Assembly: GCF_015291705.1 (NCBI RefSeq)
Contig: NZ_CP030050.1
Span: 8,370,001-8,434,000 of the forward strand
Origin: Bradyrhizobium arachidis
Lineage (GTDB): Bacteria > Pseudomonadota > Alphaproteobacteria > Rhizobiales > Xanthobacteraceae
Length of the DNA: 64,000 nt
Direction of reading: 5' to 3'
Positions 1 to 9,525 of the stretch are shown piece by piece (the stretch's first letter is position 1; each line of letters begins with the position of its first letter). The translations under genes and the position numbers were made by a program. Below the pieces are notes generated by a model, which had not been told where the DNA came from, searched no databases, and saw nothing but the letters and a program-made list of their open reading frames with translations.

Positions 1-273
1 CAGTGTGCCGGCAGCCAGACATAGCAAGCCGCGGGTGCGCTTCCCGCCATGCAAGGTGGCGTAGCGCATCGCCGCCATCAGCTCGGTCTCACCGTCGTGT
101 TGGGCGCAGAGAAGACGCGCCAGCACCTGTTCGATCCGGTTTGCGCCCTCATGCATCCAGATCTCGGGCAGCAGCCCGCCGGATGCGCCCCGCGCCTGCG
201 CGCCCAATCCGCCGAGCGCGGAATCACCACTTCTGTCATCCTGTGGCGTAGAGCCGGGCTGCATGTTGTTCAT
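1..273 (-). CDS. Geranylgeranyl diphosphate synthase, N-terminal part (gibberellin operon)
   Basis: This is the first 91 codons of a gene that leaves the window at its left edge. Residues 76-81 read GGKRTR, matching the basic isopentenyl-diphosphate-binding motif (usually GGKRxRP) of trans-isoprenyl diphosphate synthases. An ATG at 273 begins the frame; a second ATG at 264 is also possible. The aspartate-rich motifs that would prove activity are outside the window. It lies 124 bases downstream of CYP117 on the same strand, the place where rhizobial gibberellin operons carry the GGPP synthase that feeds ent-copalyl diphosphate and ent-kaurene synthases. The function is inferred from that position plus the motif. 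Confidence 0.85.
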   Translation of the reverse strand, partial: MNNMQPGSTPQDDRSGDSALGGLGAQARGASGGLLPEIWMHEGANRIEQVLARLLCAQHDGETELMAAMRYATLHGGKRTRGLLCLAAGTL

Positions 274-397
274 GTCCTTGTCCCTGACAGGCGAGCCGCC
301 GCGGTGTTGTCTGCGTCGCACCGAGCGCGCGCCGAGTGCAGCAATCCCGCGCCTCGCCAGCGCCCCTGCCTCACCATAGGGGCATGTGATGCCCAGC

Positions 398-1741
398 TCA
401 TGAGAATCGGATGCGGATAGTCATGGACGGATGTGCGGTCGGGTAATAGCGGCGGCCTTTTTCGACGCCGTTCAGCAACCGCGGCCGCGTCCCGCCCTCG
501 TGCATGGTCAGCGCCAAGGCGACGCAGAACTGCACCAGTTCCAGACATGCCAGGTAGTAGCCGATGCAGACGTGTGGGCCGGTCCCGAACTGCAGCATGT
601 CCACCGGCCGGATAGGCTCGGTGCGTTCCAGCCACCGCGCCAGGCGAAACTGATGAGGCGCCTCGTACAGCAGCGCCGAGGTCGAGAAATGCAGCACCGG
701 GATGCATAGATCGGTGCCCGCGGGAATGCGCCGTTGGCCGAGTCGCAATTCACGCACTGCGCGACGCACCAGGAGCGGCGTCGGCGGATGCATGCGCAGC
801 GTCTCGCGGAACAGCGCTTCGGCGACCGGACACTGCGCCAAGTCCGCGTGCCGGGTCGGCACCGCGCCCACCCGTTGCGCCTCCTCGACCAGAGCGTCCC
901 ACAGCCCAGGCTGCCGTGCCAGCTCGATTACTATCCAGGCCATAGTCGACGCCGTGGTGTCGTGACCACCGAGCAGCAGCAAGCGGATATTGGCGACTAG
1001 GACCTCATCGGAGAGCGCATCGTCGCTCCGGTCGAAGGCGCTCACCATGTCGTTGATCAACCCGGTGGGCGCGGCATGTTCGCGCGCGTCGCGAACGAAC
1101 TCGCGCAACCGCGCATCGATCCAGTCTCGGGCGGCCCGACCGCGCCGCAAGGGCAGTCCGGGCAGGTCGACCGGGGGCGCGACGATCAACTGCAGAAGTT
1201 GCCGGTACTTGCGACGCCATTCCGGCAGGTCCTGCGCGGGGATTCCCATGAGGCTGAAGATGAGTTTGAGCATTAGATCGCCGGTTTCGCGCAGGATGGT
1301 TACGTCGCCCCGGTCGCGCCACCTCTGCACCCGCGCCCGGATGACGGGCGCGAACAGCTCGCCGATGCCCGCCTGGGTCAGCGCCGTGGGCAGGAACGCC
1401 GCCTGGATCGCGCCGCGCGCCTGCCGGTGCGCGCCGCCGTCCTGGGCGACCAACGTTCCACCGAACAATTCGGGCGCGATATCTTCGATCAGCGCCGAGG
1501 ACACATCCTTGTGGCGGAGCAGTGCGATCGCATCCGGATCCAGACAGGTCACCATGTGTCCGGCCGGGCCGAAGTCCAGCCAGAAGTGGCTGCCCAGCGT
1601 CCGTTCCGCACGCCGCAGCAGGCGCGGCAGGTCGCAGACGATAGCGGGAAGGTGCCCGACCAAGGGGAAAGCGCCGGGCACGACCGGGATGTCGTGCCGC
1701 AGCCGATCTCGACGGTTCAGCGGGTTGAGCAGCATGTCCAT
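398..1741 (-). CDS. Cytochrome P450 CYP117, gibberellin biosynthesis
   Basis: A 447-residue P450. The I-helix motif GGHDTT is at 258-263, the ExxR motif (ETLR) at 313-316 and the heme signature FGTGPHVCIG has its cysteine at 392. In rhizobia CYP117 is the ent-kaurene oxidase that makes ent-kaurenoic acid. The frame is open further upstream to 1855, but the ATG at 1741 is preferred because its A is the last base of the SDR stop codon (TGATG), a normal coupled junction, and because known CYP117 proteins start with an MDxLLNPLNR-like sequence. It is the fifth gene of the operon counted from CYP112. Confidence 0.93.
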   Translation of the reverse strand: MDMLLNPLNRRDRLRHDIPVVPGAFPLVGHLPAIVCDLPRLLRRAERTLGSHFWLDFGPAGHMVTCLDPDAIALLRHKDVSSALIEDIAPELFGGTLVAQDGGAHRQARGAIQAAFLPTALTQAGIGELFAPVIRARVQRWRDRGDVTILRETGDLMLKLIFSLMGIPAQDLPEWRRKYRQLLQLIVAPPVDLPGLPLRRGRAARDWIDARLREFVRDAREHAAPTGLINDMVSAFDRSDDALSDEVLVANIRLLLLGGHDTTASTMAWIVIELARQPGLWDALVEEAQRVGAVPTRHADLAQCPVAEALFRETLRMHPPTPLLVRRAVRELRLGQRRIPAGTDLCIPVLHFSTSALLYEAPHQFRLARWLERTEPIRPVDMLQFGTGPHVCIGYYLACLELVQFCVALALTMHEGGTRPRLLNGVEKGRRYYPTAHPSMTIRIRFS

Positions 1742-2586
1742 CACCAGCGCGGCGACGCAGCCGCTTCGGCGGTCTCGCCGGAAGGCGGCGCGGCGCGGCT
1801 GTTTCCACCGTCGGCGTACGTCGGCACATGCGCCAGCATGCCGCCATCGATGCACACCACTTGGCCGGTGATGAACGCAGCATCGTCAGAGAGTAGGAAC
1901 GCCACCAGCGCGGCCACGTCCTCGGGGCGGCCGACGCGCGGCAGGAGCTGGTGCCGGCGCAGATGCCGTTGCATGCACTCGTCCAGCTTGGCCAGGAGAC
2001 GCTCGGTCATGATGAGACCCGGCGCAACCGCGTTGCAGCGGATCTTCGCATGACCGTACTGGGTGGCGAGCGAGGCCGATAGCATGTTCATCGCCGCCTT
2101 CGATGCGGCGTAGGACGTCAGCGTGGTGTCACCGCTGAGCCCCTGGCACGACGACATGTTGACAATCGCGCCACCGCCGCGGGCGATCATCCCAGGGATG
2201 GCCCGCCGGCAGCAGAGCAATGTGCCGCGCAGATTGGTTGCCATGGTCTCATCCCAGACCGCCAGGTCCAGGTCGAGGATCGCGCGGTCGCGCGGAGTCA
2301 GATGCATGGCGCCCGCATTGTTCACCAGGAGATCGACCGCACTGAAGTGCCGCTCCGCCGCATCGAACAGCGCTGCCACAGCCTGCGCCTCGGCAATGTT
2401 GATGGCCAGAGCCAGCGCGTGGCCCGCCTCGGCCGCGATTTGGGCGGTACAAGCCGTGGCCGCCGAACCATCGATGTCGGCGACCACCACTTTGCCGCCC
2501 TCGCGCGCGATTGCGAGGGCGCATGCCTTGCCGATCCCGGCGCCGGCGCCGGTCACCACGGCCACCTTGCCTTCAAACCGTCCCAT
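1741..2586 (-). CDS. Short-chain dehydrogenase of the gibberellin operon
   Basis: A 281-residue classical SDR. The NAD(P)-binding motif TGAGAGIG is at 12-19, NNAG at 89-92 and the catalytic YxxxK is Tyr159/Lys163 with serines at 145-146. In rhizobial gibberellin operons this enzyme oxidises the GA12 aldehyde or C-20 intermediates made by the P450s. An AGAGGA Shine-Dalgarno sits 6 bases before the ATG at 2586, which is why this start is preferred over upstream in-frame ATGs. The gene begins inside the end of the ferredoxin gene and ends one base into CYP117, so the operon is translationally packed. The last 30 residues extend past the SDR fold. Confidence 0.92.
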   Translation of the reverse strand: MGRFEGKVAVVTGAGAGIGKACALAIAREGGKVVVADIDGSAATACTAQIAAEAGHALALAINIAEAQAVAALFDAAERHFSAVDLLVNNAGAMHLTPRDRAILDLDLAVWDETMATNLRGTLLCCRRAIPGMIARGGGAIVNMSSCQGLSGDTTLTSYAASKAAMNMLSASLATQYGHAKIRCNAVAPGLIMTERLLAKLDECMQRHLRRHQLLPRVGRPEDVAALVAFLLSDDAAFITGQVVCIDGGMLAHVPTYADGGNSRAAPPSGETAEAAASPRW

Positions 2587-2881
2587 CGTGTCCTCTTGGA
2601 TTGCGTTGGTCTCTCGCGGCATGCCGCTCCGCGTCCGCTGGAGAAGGCGCACTGTCGGCGCTGGCGCGCTCCTCACGGCTAGCTTCGCTTCTGATGACCC
2701 GAATGGCGGCGACCGGGCACTGGCTGGCTGCGAGACGCACGGCCGCGTGCAGCGCCTGCGGAACTGTCGCCCCGCACACTTCGGCCACGCCGTCCGATTC
2801 GCGCTGGCGAAAAATACCCGGTAGCGTCAGCGCGCACTGTCCGCTGGTTCCGCACAGATCCTGGTCGACTAAGACTCGCAT
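2573..2881 (-). CDS. P450-partner ferredoxin (3Fe-4S type)
   Basis: A 102-residue ferredoxin with Cys10, Cys16 and Cys55 followed by proline, the pattern of single-cluster 3Fe-4S ferredoxins that hand electrons to bacterial P450s; Cys36 is an extra cysteine. It overlaps CYP114 by 13 bases upstream and the SDR by 14 bases downstream, so its production is presumably tied to both. The C-terminal 35 residues beyond the cluster domain are charged, low in order and partly dictated by the overlap with the SDR start. It is expected to serve CYP112, CYP114 and CYP117. Confidence 0.9.
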   Translation of the reverse strand: MRVLVDQDLCGTSGQCALTLPGIFRQRESDGVAEVCGATVPQALHAAVRLAASQCPVAAIRVIRSEASREERASADSAPSPADAERHAARDQRNPRGHDGTV

Positions 2882-4170
2882 CGCAGCCCCTGCGCACGCA
2901 GCCGCACCGGCAGCGCGGTGAACGTCCTTAGGAATGCGGAGGGCTCCCGGGTCGGCAGCTCGGCCAATGCCAGCGTGGGGAAGCGCGCCTGAATCCGCGG
3001 CAAACTTTCGGCCAACTGCACCCGGGCCAGTTGCGCACCGAGGCAGAAGTGGATGCCGTGGCCGAAGCTCAGCATGATCTTCCCGTTGGTCGACATGCCG
3101 GGACTAGTGCCGTAGAACCGGGAAGGATCGAAGCGGTCGGGATCGGCGAAGGCGTCGGAATCGCGATTCCCAGACGCGATCAGCACGCGTACGTCCGCGT
3201 TCTTCGGGATCACCACCCCGCCTAATTCGATGTCGTGCTGGGCGATACGCGGAATGGAGCTGAACATGGCGGGCGCGTCGCAACGCAGGACCTCTTCGAC
3301 GAATGCCTTCACCCGCATGGCGTCTCCCTGCAGCCAGTGCCGCTGTTCGGGATAGGCCAGCATCGCCAGGACCGCATGGTCGATGGTCGCAGCAGTGGTG
3401 ACGAAGCCACCCAGCAGCATGCCCCACAACATGCTGATCAACTCCGCATCTGAAAGCGTGTCGGCATCATCGTCGTGTGCGAGGACCAACATCGACACGA
3501 TGTCGTGGCACGGATCGGTGCGCTTACGCTGTATGAGAGCGCCGAAGTAGGCCTTCACTTTGGCACTGGCCGCGTCCGCCGCGGCGAGCCGGGAATCGCT
3601 GGCGTGTGGGCTCAGGCCCTCCAAAATGGCGCCGTTGCCCGCGGCGAGCCCGAACATGTCGTCCTGGGGCATCCCGAACAGTTCGGCGAAGACCAGTATG
3701 GGCAAGGCCAGCGCGAATTCCCGATGCAGGTCCACGGCCTCCCCGCGCTCCAGCGCGGGCGTCATGCCGTCCAGCCGCGCTTCGACGATCCGCGCGATGC
3801 TCGGCCGCAGGTTGTCGATCTGGCCCATGGTGAAATCGCGCGAGATCAGCCGCCGCAGACGCGTATGCGTCGGTGGGTCCTTCATCGCTAGCGTGGAGGC
3901 CAGCAGATTGAGCGACAGGCTGGTCGCCGCATGCGGAAAATAGCGCGCCAGTTCGCCCGGCGGCGGTCCCCGAAACGCATCGCCCGTGGCCTTGAGGGCC
4001 CAGCAGATGTCGGCGTGGCGGCTCAACAGAAAAAGGCCCGACGCCGCGCGATGCACCGGGTCGTGCTCGCGCAACCACCGCATGAACGGATACGGGTCGT
4101 GGATCCACGCTGGCGACGCCAGTTCGGCGAACGCGTCCCGGCATGCTGCCGTGGTTTCTTGCACGTCCAT
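2869..4170 (-). CDS. Cytochrome P450 CYP114, gibberellin biosynthesis
   Basis: A 433-residue P450. The ExxR helix is EEVLR at 292-296 and the heme loop is [10 protein letters not shown] with Cys376. The I-helix reads GGFVTTA at 254-260 and lacks the usual acidic residue before the threonines; this is seen directly and is a known peculiarity of the CYP114 group. In rhizobia CYP114 carries out ring contraction from ent-kaurenoic acid to GA12 aldehyde with the operon ferredoxin and SDR. The frame is open to 4728, but the ATG at 4170 gives the family length and leaves a 92-base gap to CYP112. Confidence 0.92.
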   Translation of the reverse strand: MDVQETTAACRDAFAELASPAWIHDPYPFMRWLREHDPVHRAASGLFLLSRHADICWALKATGDAFRGPPPGELARYFPHAATSLSLNLLASTLAMKDPPTHTRLRRLISRDFTMGQIDNLRPSIARIVEARLDGMTPALERGEAVDLHREFALALPILVFAELFGMPQDDMFGLAAGNGAILEGLSPHASDSRLAAADAASAKVKAYFGALIQRKRTDPCHDIVSMLVLAHDDDADTLSDAELISMLWGMLLGGFVTTAATIDHAVLAMLAYPEQRHWLQGDAMRVKAFVEEVLRCDAPAMFSSIPRIAQHDIELGGVVIPKNADVRVLIASGNRDSDAFADPDRFDPSRFYGTSPGMSTNGKIMLSFGHGIHFCLGAQLARVQLAESLPRIQARFPTLALAELPTREPSAFLRTFTALPVRLRAQGLRCES

Positions 4171-4262
4171 CTTCGTTACCTGTTGGCTGGCTGATCTGAG
4201 CGATGCAGGCAGGTGCGCCGGCAAACCGCGGACACGATTGCGTCCCCAGCGGCGTCCGCACA

Positions 4263-5465
4263 TCACCAGAAAACCGGGAACTCCTCGAACCCGCCAGTGA
4301 TGATCTCCTTGCGCAACTTCAATTGTTCGGGCGCGACGGCCAAGCGCAGCGCGGGAAAGCGCTTGAAGATCGAACCGAACACCGCCTTGAGTTCCAGCCT
4401 GGCCAGCTCTCCGCCGATACAGGAGTGCGGACCGTAAGAGAACGCCAGGTGCGGCTTTTCCTGGCGCCCGATGTCGAAGATTTCCGGCGCGTCGAAATGG
4501 CGAGGATCGAACGACGTTGCCGGCAGGCCGACCAGCACCTTGCTCTCGGCGGGAATATGCACGCCCGCGATGGTCACGTCGGTTTTCGGATAGCGCATGA
4601 TGCCGTCCCAGCCCGCGCCCGGCGGATACATGCGCAGGATTTCCTCCACGGCCTTGTCCACCAGGGATGGATCGCCGACCAGGCGTTCGCGCTGTTGCGG
4701 ATGGCGGAACATGGCCAGCAGGCCGCATTCGATCTGCGCGACGGTGCTCTCGTGCCCCGCCACTAGCATGCCTGCCGCCAGGCCGATTGCTTCTTCCTCG
4801 GTCGCCTTGCCCTGGTCGACCGCCGCGAGCAGATCCGTCAGCAGGTTGTCGCCCGGATTCTGGCGCTTGTCCCGCATCTTGTCGCGAATGTAGGCGCGCA
4901 GTTCTTCCCAGGCCAAGCGCGACGCCCTGCGCGGGCCGCTTTCATGCTGGTGCGTCATCACCTCGTCGGACAGCCGAGCGAAAAAGGCGTGATCCTCATA
5001 GAGCAGGCCCATCAGGGCGCTGATGACCATCGCCGGAAGCGGAAACGAGAGGTGGCGCCGCAAGTCGGCGGGCTGGCGCTGGGCCGCCAGGTTCTCGAAC
5101 AACTGCGCAGCGATCGCCTCGACATGCGGCGTCAGCAGCTTCACCCTGCGGCTGCTGAAGGCCGGCGCGACGAGCGTGCGTAACCGGACATGGTCGCCCC
5201 CCTCGTGCGACACGAGCCACCCCGGCGAACCAAGAATCACCGAATCCGGGGTGAACGCCGTCGGCGGCATTCCCGCCGGCCGGAACGCCGCGTCCGACAG
5301 CGCCGCCTTGGCCTCGTCGTAGCCTGTCACCCACCAGCCTTCGTGCCCAGACGGGAAACGCACGCGGTGTATCGGACCGTTGGCGCGCAGCGCCAACATC
5401 TCGGGCGAGGGCTCGATGTGATCGACGCGCCACATCGGCAGCATCGGCAGGGGTTGTTCGGACAC
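4263..5465 (-). CDS. Cytochrome P450 CYP112, gibberellin biosynthesis
   Basis: A 400-residue P450, first gene of the operon. AGHEST at 236-241 is the oxygen-activating I-helix, EEILR at 274-278 the ExxR helix, and [10 protein letters not shown] holds the heme cysteine at 349. In rhizobia CYP112 oxidises C-20 of GA12, leading to GA9. No CYP115, the enzyme converting GA9 to bioactive GA4 and encoded next to CYP112 in some rhizobia, is present between here and 6650, so the end product is predicted to be GA9. I searched the upstream 200 bases for a sigma-54 promoter and a nod box and found neither. Confidence 0.93.
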   Translation of the reverse strand: MSEQPLPMLPMWRVDHIEPSPEMLALRANGPIHRVRFPSGHEGWWVTGYDEAKAALSDAAFRPAGMPPTAFTPDSVILGSPGWLVSHEGGDHVRLRTLVAPAFSSRRVKLLTPHVEAIAAQLFENLAAQRQPADLRRHLSFPLPAMVISALMGLLYEDHAFFARLSDEVMTHQHESGPRRASRLAWEELRAYIRDKMRDKRQNPGDNLLTDLLAAVDQGKATEEEAIGLAAGMLVAGHESTVAQIECGLLAMFRHPQQRERLVGDPSLVDKAVEEILRMYPPGAGWDGIMRYPKTDVTIAGVHIPAESKVLVGLPATSFDPRHFDAPEIFDIGRQEKPHLAFSYGPHSCIGGELARLELKAVFGSIFKRFPALRLAVAPEQLKLRKEIITGGFEEFPVFW

Positions 5466-6651
5466 GGTAGCACTTCACTCTCTAAGCGATGGAGGGGCGC
5501 AAGGTGCCCACAGGCGCTGCGGTCACCGACTTTACGTGCGCTTGCGTTCACTTCTGTTGGTCGATGATGCGGCGGGGAAGGCAACCGAACCGTAGGGCGT
5601 CAAGTTGGCTTTAGCCAGCTACCGAATCTTGTAGTAGCCTCCTAGGCTAAGCGCCTGGTGCCGCAAAACATATGCGGAAACTCTGTCGCCATGCGCTACC
5701 ATACGGAAACCTATTTTAGATGGGTATCCGCCTATGTTGGTTGGCCTCATGCGCGTCTCAGAACACGGGCCTGCAGCGGGATGCGCTGCTCGGCTCGCCA
5801 TCGTGACCTCGCTCGAAGGACAATTGGGTGCGTTCCACTCGCTGACCGAGAACCTGCACACGGCGATGCCCTCGGGCGAATTCCTGTTCCGGGGGCGCCG
5901 CGCTCGCGCAGAGCGCGCTTTAATCTAGGACCATGTTGCAAGCCACTTGCGCACGTTCGCGTTGGCACCATTGCCAAACTCAAGAACCGCGTTCTCGTCG
6001 ATGAAATACGCGGTTGCGGAATCCGGCGCGGCGCAACCTCGCCCGCCTCGGCTTCATCATCGAACCCGAGGCCGGCTAGCTCTGCCAGCGCCCGCTTCCG
6101 CGGGAGATAGGGGCACCCTCGCTACGGCGTATTCGGTCGCGGCCTCAACCTGATCGCGCGTCAGCGATGGAATCGACAATCTCCTCGGCCGATTGCCCTC
6201 GGGCGAGGCGTCCATAGACGGGAACTCTCGTGTTTTAATGACCGGTTGGTTGCGATCACCTTCGACTTCTACCCACCGACGCGTTCAGACGATGAAGACG
6301 GCTTTAGAGCTCGGTGTCGATCTTGCCAAGATCAAGGACTGGTTCGCCTAACCCGACTCGGTACGGGTCGAGGGACAGCTGCCGGATCGCTTCATACAGG
6401 CGAGCCGGGGTACGAGCTCTGAAGGTCCATGGATGCCTGGCTCAGCCCGCAGGAAAATAGCTACGGAAACACCAACCCAACGGCAGCTTCACGCACTGAA
6501 GCGGCTGAGTGGAATTGCCCGTGTCCCAAATAAATCCGAAGCCGTCACGTCGAAAGAGGAAGCGGAGAAGCTCTACGGGAGCGACTAAAACTGGCAGTTT
6601 TTTCGCATATCGACTTGCGTCTATCTCGACGACCTGCAACGGAGAGCCTTC
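5466..6651. other. Gene-poor stretch with decayed sequence
   Basis: No intact gene is visible between CYP112 and the PaiB-like gene. Apart from the recombinase relic at 5734-5928 the reading frames are short and interrupted. The first 200 bases should hold the promoter of the gibberellin operon, but I could not assign a -35/-10, -24/-12 or nod box. The mixture of fragments suggests old insertions and deletions. Confidence 0.6.
5734..5928 (+). pseudogene. Relic of a resolvase/invertase-type serine recombinase
   Basis: In one frame this encodes about 64 residues whose centre reads FHSLTENLHTAMPSGE, then FLF, a degraded stretch, then ERALI. This matches the conserved part of Tn3/Pin-type serine recombinases (SLTE, then a D/HTxxPxGxLxF block, then the F/AERxLIxERT helix). 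The catalytic serine domain and the DNA-binding helix-turn-helix are missing and the frame stops at 5928, so it is only a fragment. It marks the remains of an old mobile element near the edge of the gibberellin operon. Confidence 0.6.
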
Positions 6652-7281
6652 ATGTACATACCAACCCACTTTCGAGATGACGACATCGAGAATATTCGAG
6701 CGACAATCCACTGCGCCCGATTGGCCAACCTAGTCACAGCGACATCAGATGGGCCACTTGCGACGCCTCTTCCGCTCTTCCTCGACGAGAGCGAAGGCGA
6801 ACACGGCGCACTATACGGGCACTTGGCGAAGGGCAATCCGCAATGGCGCACGGCCCCGATCGGAGAAGCTCTGGCAATCTTTACTGGCGCAGAGGCTTAT
6901 GTGACGCCATCCTGGTATCCTAGCAAGCGACAAGCTGAACATGTGGTTCCGACATGGAATTACATCGCGGTCCACGCCCATGGGCCGATTGAGTTCTTCG
7001 AGGATCCCACTCGCCTGCTTGAGGTTGTGACGCGTCTGACGAATATCCATGAGACATCACGTGCGACGCCCTGGGCCGTCAGCGATGCCCCGGCGGATTT
7101 CATCGGCGCCCAGTTGCGTGAAATCGTCGGCGTGCGCATCCCTATCACCATGGTCCAAGGCAAACGCAAGATGAGCCAAAACCGCCCCACGCCTGATCGC
7201 ATTGGTATCGCCACCGGCCTAGCGGCGAGCAAACTGGCACGGGACCAGGAAGTTGCAGCTCTTATCTTGGTTCAGGACTGA
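6652..7281 (+). CDS. PaiB-like FMN-binding split-barrel protein
   Basis: A 209-residue protein of the family called FMN-binding negative transcriptional regulator (PaiB type). Characteristic stretches are the start MYIPTHF, the GHLAKGNPQW block, the EAYVTPSWYPSK segment, the VPTWNYIAVHAHG block and the C-terminal KMSQNR motif. The family folds as a split beta-barrel that binds FMN and sometimes heme; PaiB was named for repression of sporulation genes in Bacillus, but most members have no known role. A GGAGAG Shine-Dalgarno lies 6 bases before the ATG. Length is normal and the gene looks intact. Neighbours give no hint of its substrate. Confidence 0.88.
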   Translation: MYIPTHFRDDDIENIRATIHCARLANLVTATSDGPLATPLPLFLDESEGEHGALYGHLAKGNPQWRTAPIGEALAIFTGAEAYVTPSWYPSKRQAEHVVPTWNYIAVHAHGPIEFFEDPTRLLEVVTRLTNIHETSRATPWAVSDAPADFIGAQLREIVGVRIPITMVQGKRKMSQNRPTPDRIGIATGLAASKLARDQEVAALILVQD

Positions 7282-8117
7282 GACGAAAATGTGCATGACC
7301 AGCAGCGCCGCAGCCATCTTACATCTACAGCTCTCACGAACCCCAGCGGTCGGGCCATCAATTAACTCGCGAAATTCACGAACGGAAACGTCAGCTCGGG
7401 CTTGCCGCACTATGCAGACACTTGTCCGTATTCTGACAGAGGCACAATCTGTGTCAGGTCCAGTACAACGCGCATAGTAAGCGTCCAGACTTTCGAAAGC
7501 CCATTCGACTCTGCGGCTCCCTGCGCCGCCCGGGATGGCCATTGCTCAAAACAAAGCAATCCAGAAAAGAGCCGCGGAGGCAGCAATGCTCACGCTCTGC
7601 AAACTCCATCTCGCCCCCCGGAAGCAATTACATTGTTGAACCAATTCGCGCACAAGTGACAACGACTTGGAATGGAGACTCACCTCAGCGAGTTGCGGGC
7701 CGCGCAACTCAGTCTAGGAGCATGAGCAAGCAAGAGCCGCGACGCTTGTATATGCAGGCCAATGATTTGTCCCCAGAAAGAACCGTCATCGTCATAGTGA
7801 GCGATATGCCAGTTGGGACGGAACTTGCCCGCAATCTCGGTCTCGTCAACGGATCAATCGTGGGATGATTTGTTTTCGAGGGGCGCTTCCGCGCGGCAGG
7901 GCCGGACTACATAATTCATGACCACCATAATCTATTGCCATTCAAGACCTGCCGTTTGCTCGCTCCTGGTGTCGCTTCGCGATTCGACATTCGAAGGGGT
8001 GGCTCGGTGAGCGAGTTCTTTCGTCACTCGGCCCAACCACTGGCTCAGTTCGAGTGACTCGTGCCAAATGCCACGATTCGTTTACTGCCCATGATCGAGT
8101 ACATACTTGCGTTTTGC
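7282..8117. other. Intergenic stretch without a recognisable gene
   Basis: I find no recognisable gene here. One frame encodes about 48 residues from an ATG at 7722 to a TGA at 7866-7868, and the same frame stays open after that TGA to 8057, so a decayed gene broken by a nonsense codon is possible. Neither half resembles a family I know. Confidence 0.5.
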
Positions 8118-8134
8118 TTGGCACGATGCTTGCT
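8118..8134 (+). promoter_or_regulatory. Sigma-54 (RpoN) -24/-12 promoter
   Basis: The sequence TTGGCACGATGCTTGCT matches the sigma-54 consensus YTGGCACGRNNNTTGCW at every defined position, with exactly 10 bases between the -24 GG (8120-8121) and the -12 GC (8132-8133). Transcription would start near 8145, about 45 bases before the dioxygenase ATG at 8191. Sigma-54 promoters need an enhancer-binding activator such as NifA or NtrC; I did not find a TGT-N10-ACA NifA site in the 200 bases upstream. Confidence 0.85.
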
Positions 8135-8190
8135 GAAGATCATTTGTCCCAAGGGGTGAGGAAGAACTGCAAAGGCTTGGAAAAGCAAAG

Positions 8191-9096
8191 ATGAGCACAA
8201 ACGCTTTGATCGGAGGCGCCATTCCGAGCACCGATGTTGCGAAACGTGCAGCGCGCATCGGTGCCGAAGTCAAAAATATCAAGCTATCAGGCGACTTACC
8301 GGACCACACGATCGCCGCGATCAACAGCTTATTGCTCGAGCACAAGGTGATCTTCTTCCGCAATCAAGGACATCTCAATGACGCTGAGCATGAGCGCTTT
8401 GCCGCTCGTCTCGGAAAGCTAGTGCCACATCCGATGCTCGGTGCTACCAAAGGGATGGCGTCGCTCCTCGAACTGGACTCCACTCGCGGCGGCGGTCGTG
8501 CCGACGTTTGGCATGCGGATGGGACCTTCGCCGACGCCTATCCCAAGATTTTGGTCCTGCGGGCCGTTGTAATGCCAATGTTCGGAGGCGACACCGTATG
8601 GTCGAACACAGCTGCCGCTTATCTTGGTCTGCCGCCGCCGCTACAACGGCTTGCCGAGGCCCTATGGGCCGTTCACAGCAACGTCTTCGATTACGCCGGG
8701 ATCGCGCGGGTCCGTGAGGTCGACAAGAAACATTTTGACGAGGTGTTCACCAGAACGGTTTTTGAGACCGAGCATCCCGTCGTACGCGTCCATCCCGAAA
8801 CGGGCGAGCGGACGCTAGTGCTCGGCGCCTTGGTGAAGCACTTTATTGGAATCCGCAAATACGACGGACAAAAGCTATTCGATCTGCTCCAGTCTCACAT
8901 CACCGCGCCCGAAAACACTGTGCGTTGGAATTGGTTAGAGGGCGATATTGCGCTGTGGGATAACCGCGCAACGCAGCATTACGCGGTCAACGATTACGGG
9001 GACCAGCATCGCGTCGTACGTCGGGCCACGATCGAGGGTGACGTGCCTGTCAGTGTCGATGGCCGGAGCAGTGTAACGCGAAAGATGACCGAATAA
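8191..9096 (+). CDS. TauD/TfdA-family 2-oxoglutarate-dependent dioxygenase
   Basis: A 301-residue non-heme iron dioxygenase. The iron ligands are visible: WHADGTF gives His108 and Asp110, and ATQHYAVNDYGDQHRVVRR gives the distal His263 followed by the arginines that hold 2-oxoglutarate. The family hydroxylates small molecules such as taurine, alkylsulfates or 2,4-D, releasing succinate and CO2; the substrate here cannot be read from sequence. It stands alone behind the sigma-54 promoter at 8118-8134, so it is likely expressed under nitrogen limitation or in the microaerobic nodule. The Shine-Dalgarno is weak (TTGGAAAAG). The gene is complete. Confidence 0.9.
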   Translation: MSTNALIGGAIPSTDVAKRAARIGAEVKNIKLSGDLPDHTIAAINSLLLEHKVIFFRNQGHLNDAEHERFAARLGKLVPHPMLGATKGMASLLELDSTRGGGRADVWHADGTFADAYPKILVLRAVVMPMFGGDTVWSNTAAAYLGLPPPLQRLAEALWAVHSNVFDYAGIARVREVDKKHFDEVFTRTVFETEHPVVRVHPETGERTLVLGALVKHFIGIRKYDGQKLFDLLQSHITAPENTVRWNWLEGDIALWDNRATQHYAVNDYGDQHRVVRRATIEGDVPVSVDGRSSVTRKMTE

Positions 9097-9280
9097 CTGC
9101 ACGTCGACGCCCCCGCGCCCCGCGCTGAAAACTGGGAGAAATTGGCAATCGGAGCTGTTTCGGGGCAAACTCGAAAGCACTTTGCGACGCCATATCTCAG
9201 CTCTTGATGCCAACTCGGCAACGTTTCGCTGTGCTGGCAACTATTTAGCGTGGGCAACGGCTTCGAGGAAACCACGAGCA

Positions 9281-9523
9281 TCACTGTCCTTCGCCGGTGG
9301 CCGGTACGTGGCCTTCACGTTTCAGTTTAGAAAATTCTCGGTCAGTGGCCATAAAGCGCGCCAACATTGGGGCGATGAGTTTAGTTGGATCGACCAGTTG
9401 ACCACATTGACGCGTAAGCACTTCTGCATATGCAATGAGATCACGATGCACGGCCGCGGGCAGCTCCGCACTCACTTTGACCGGCTTGTCGTCTGGAAGC
9501 TCTCCTATTCTAAGCTTGGGCAT
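9281..9523 (-). CDS. DUF2274 protein, last gene of the trb operon
   Basis: An 80-residue protein with a short N-terminal strand (MPKLRIGELPDDKPVKV) and then a helix pair, matching DUF2274, a family almost always found directly after trbI in alphaproteobacterial trb operons. It starts 2 bases after the trbI stop, so it belongs to the operon. Its role is unknown. The N-terminus resembles a ribbon-helix-helix arrangement (VKVSAELPAAVHRDLIAYAE), so a small DNA-binding protein is conceivable, but that is inference. Confidence 0.85.
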   Translation of the reverse strand: MPKLRIGELPDDKPVKVSAELPAAVHRDLIAYAEVLTRQCGQLVDPTKLIAPMLARFMATDREFSKLKREGHVPATGEGQ

Positions 9524-9525
9524 CC

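Noticed and set aside
990..1871. Plus-strand open frame opposite CYP117
   Set aside because: Antisense shadow of a gene with full P450 motifs; arginine/serine-rich composition.
5466..5700. Sigma-54 promoter or nod box for the gibberellin operon
   Set aside because: GGCAC and TTGC pieces exist on the minus strand but never with the 10-base GG-GC spacing, and no nod-box core was seen.
7960..8117. NifA upstream activator site for the dioxygenase
   Set aside because: The only TGT and ACA pair in this stretch is 14 bases apart instead of 10.
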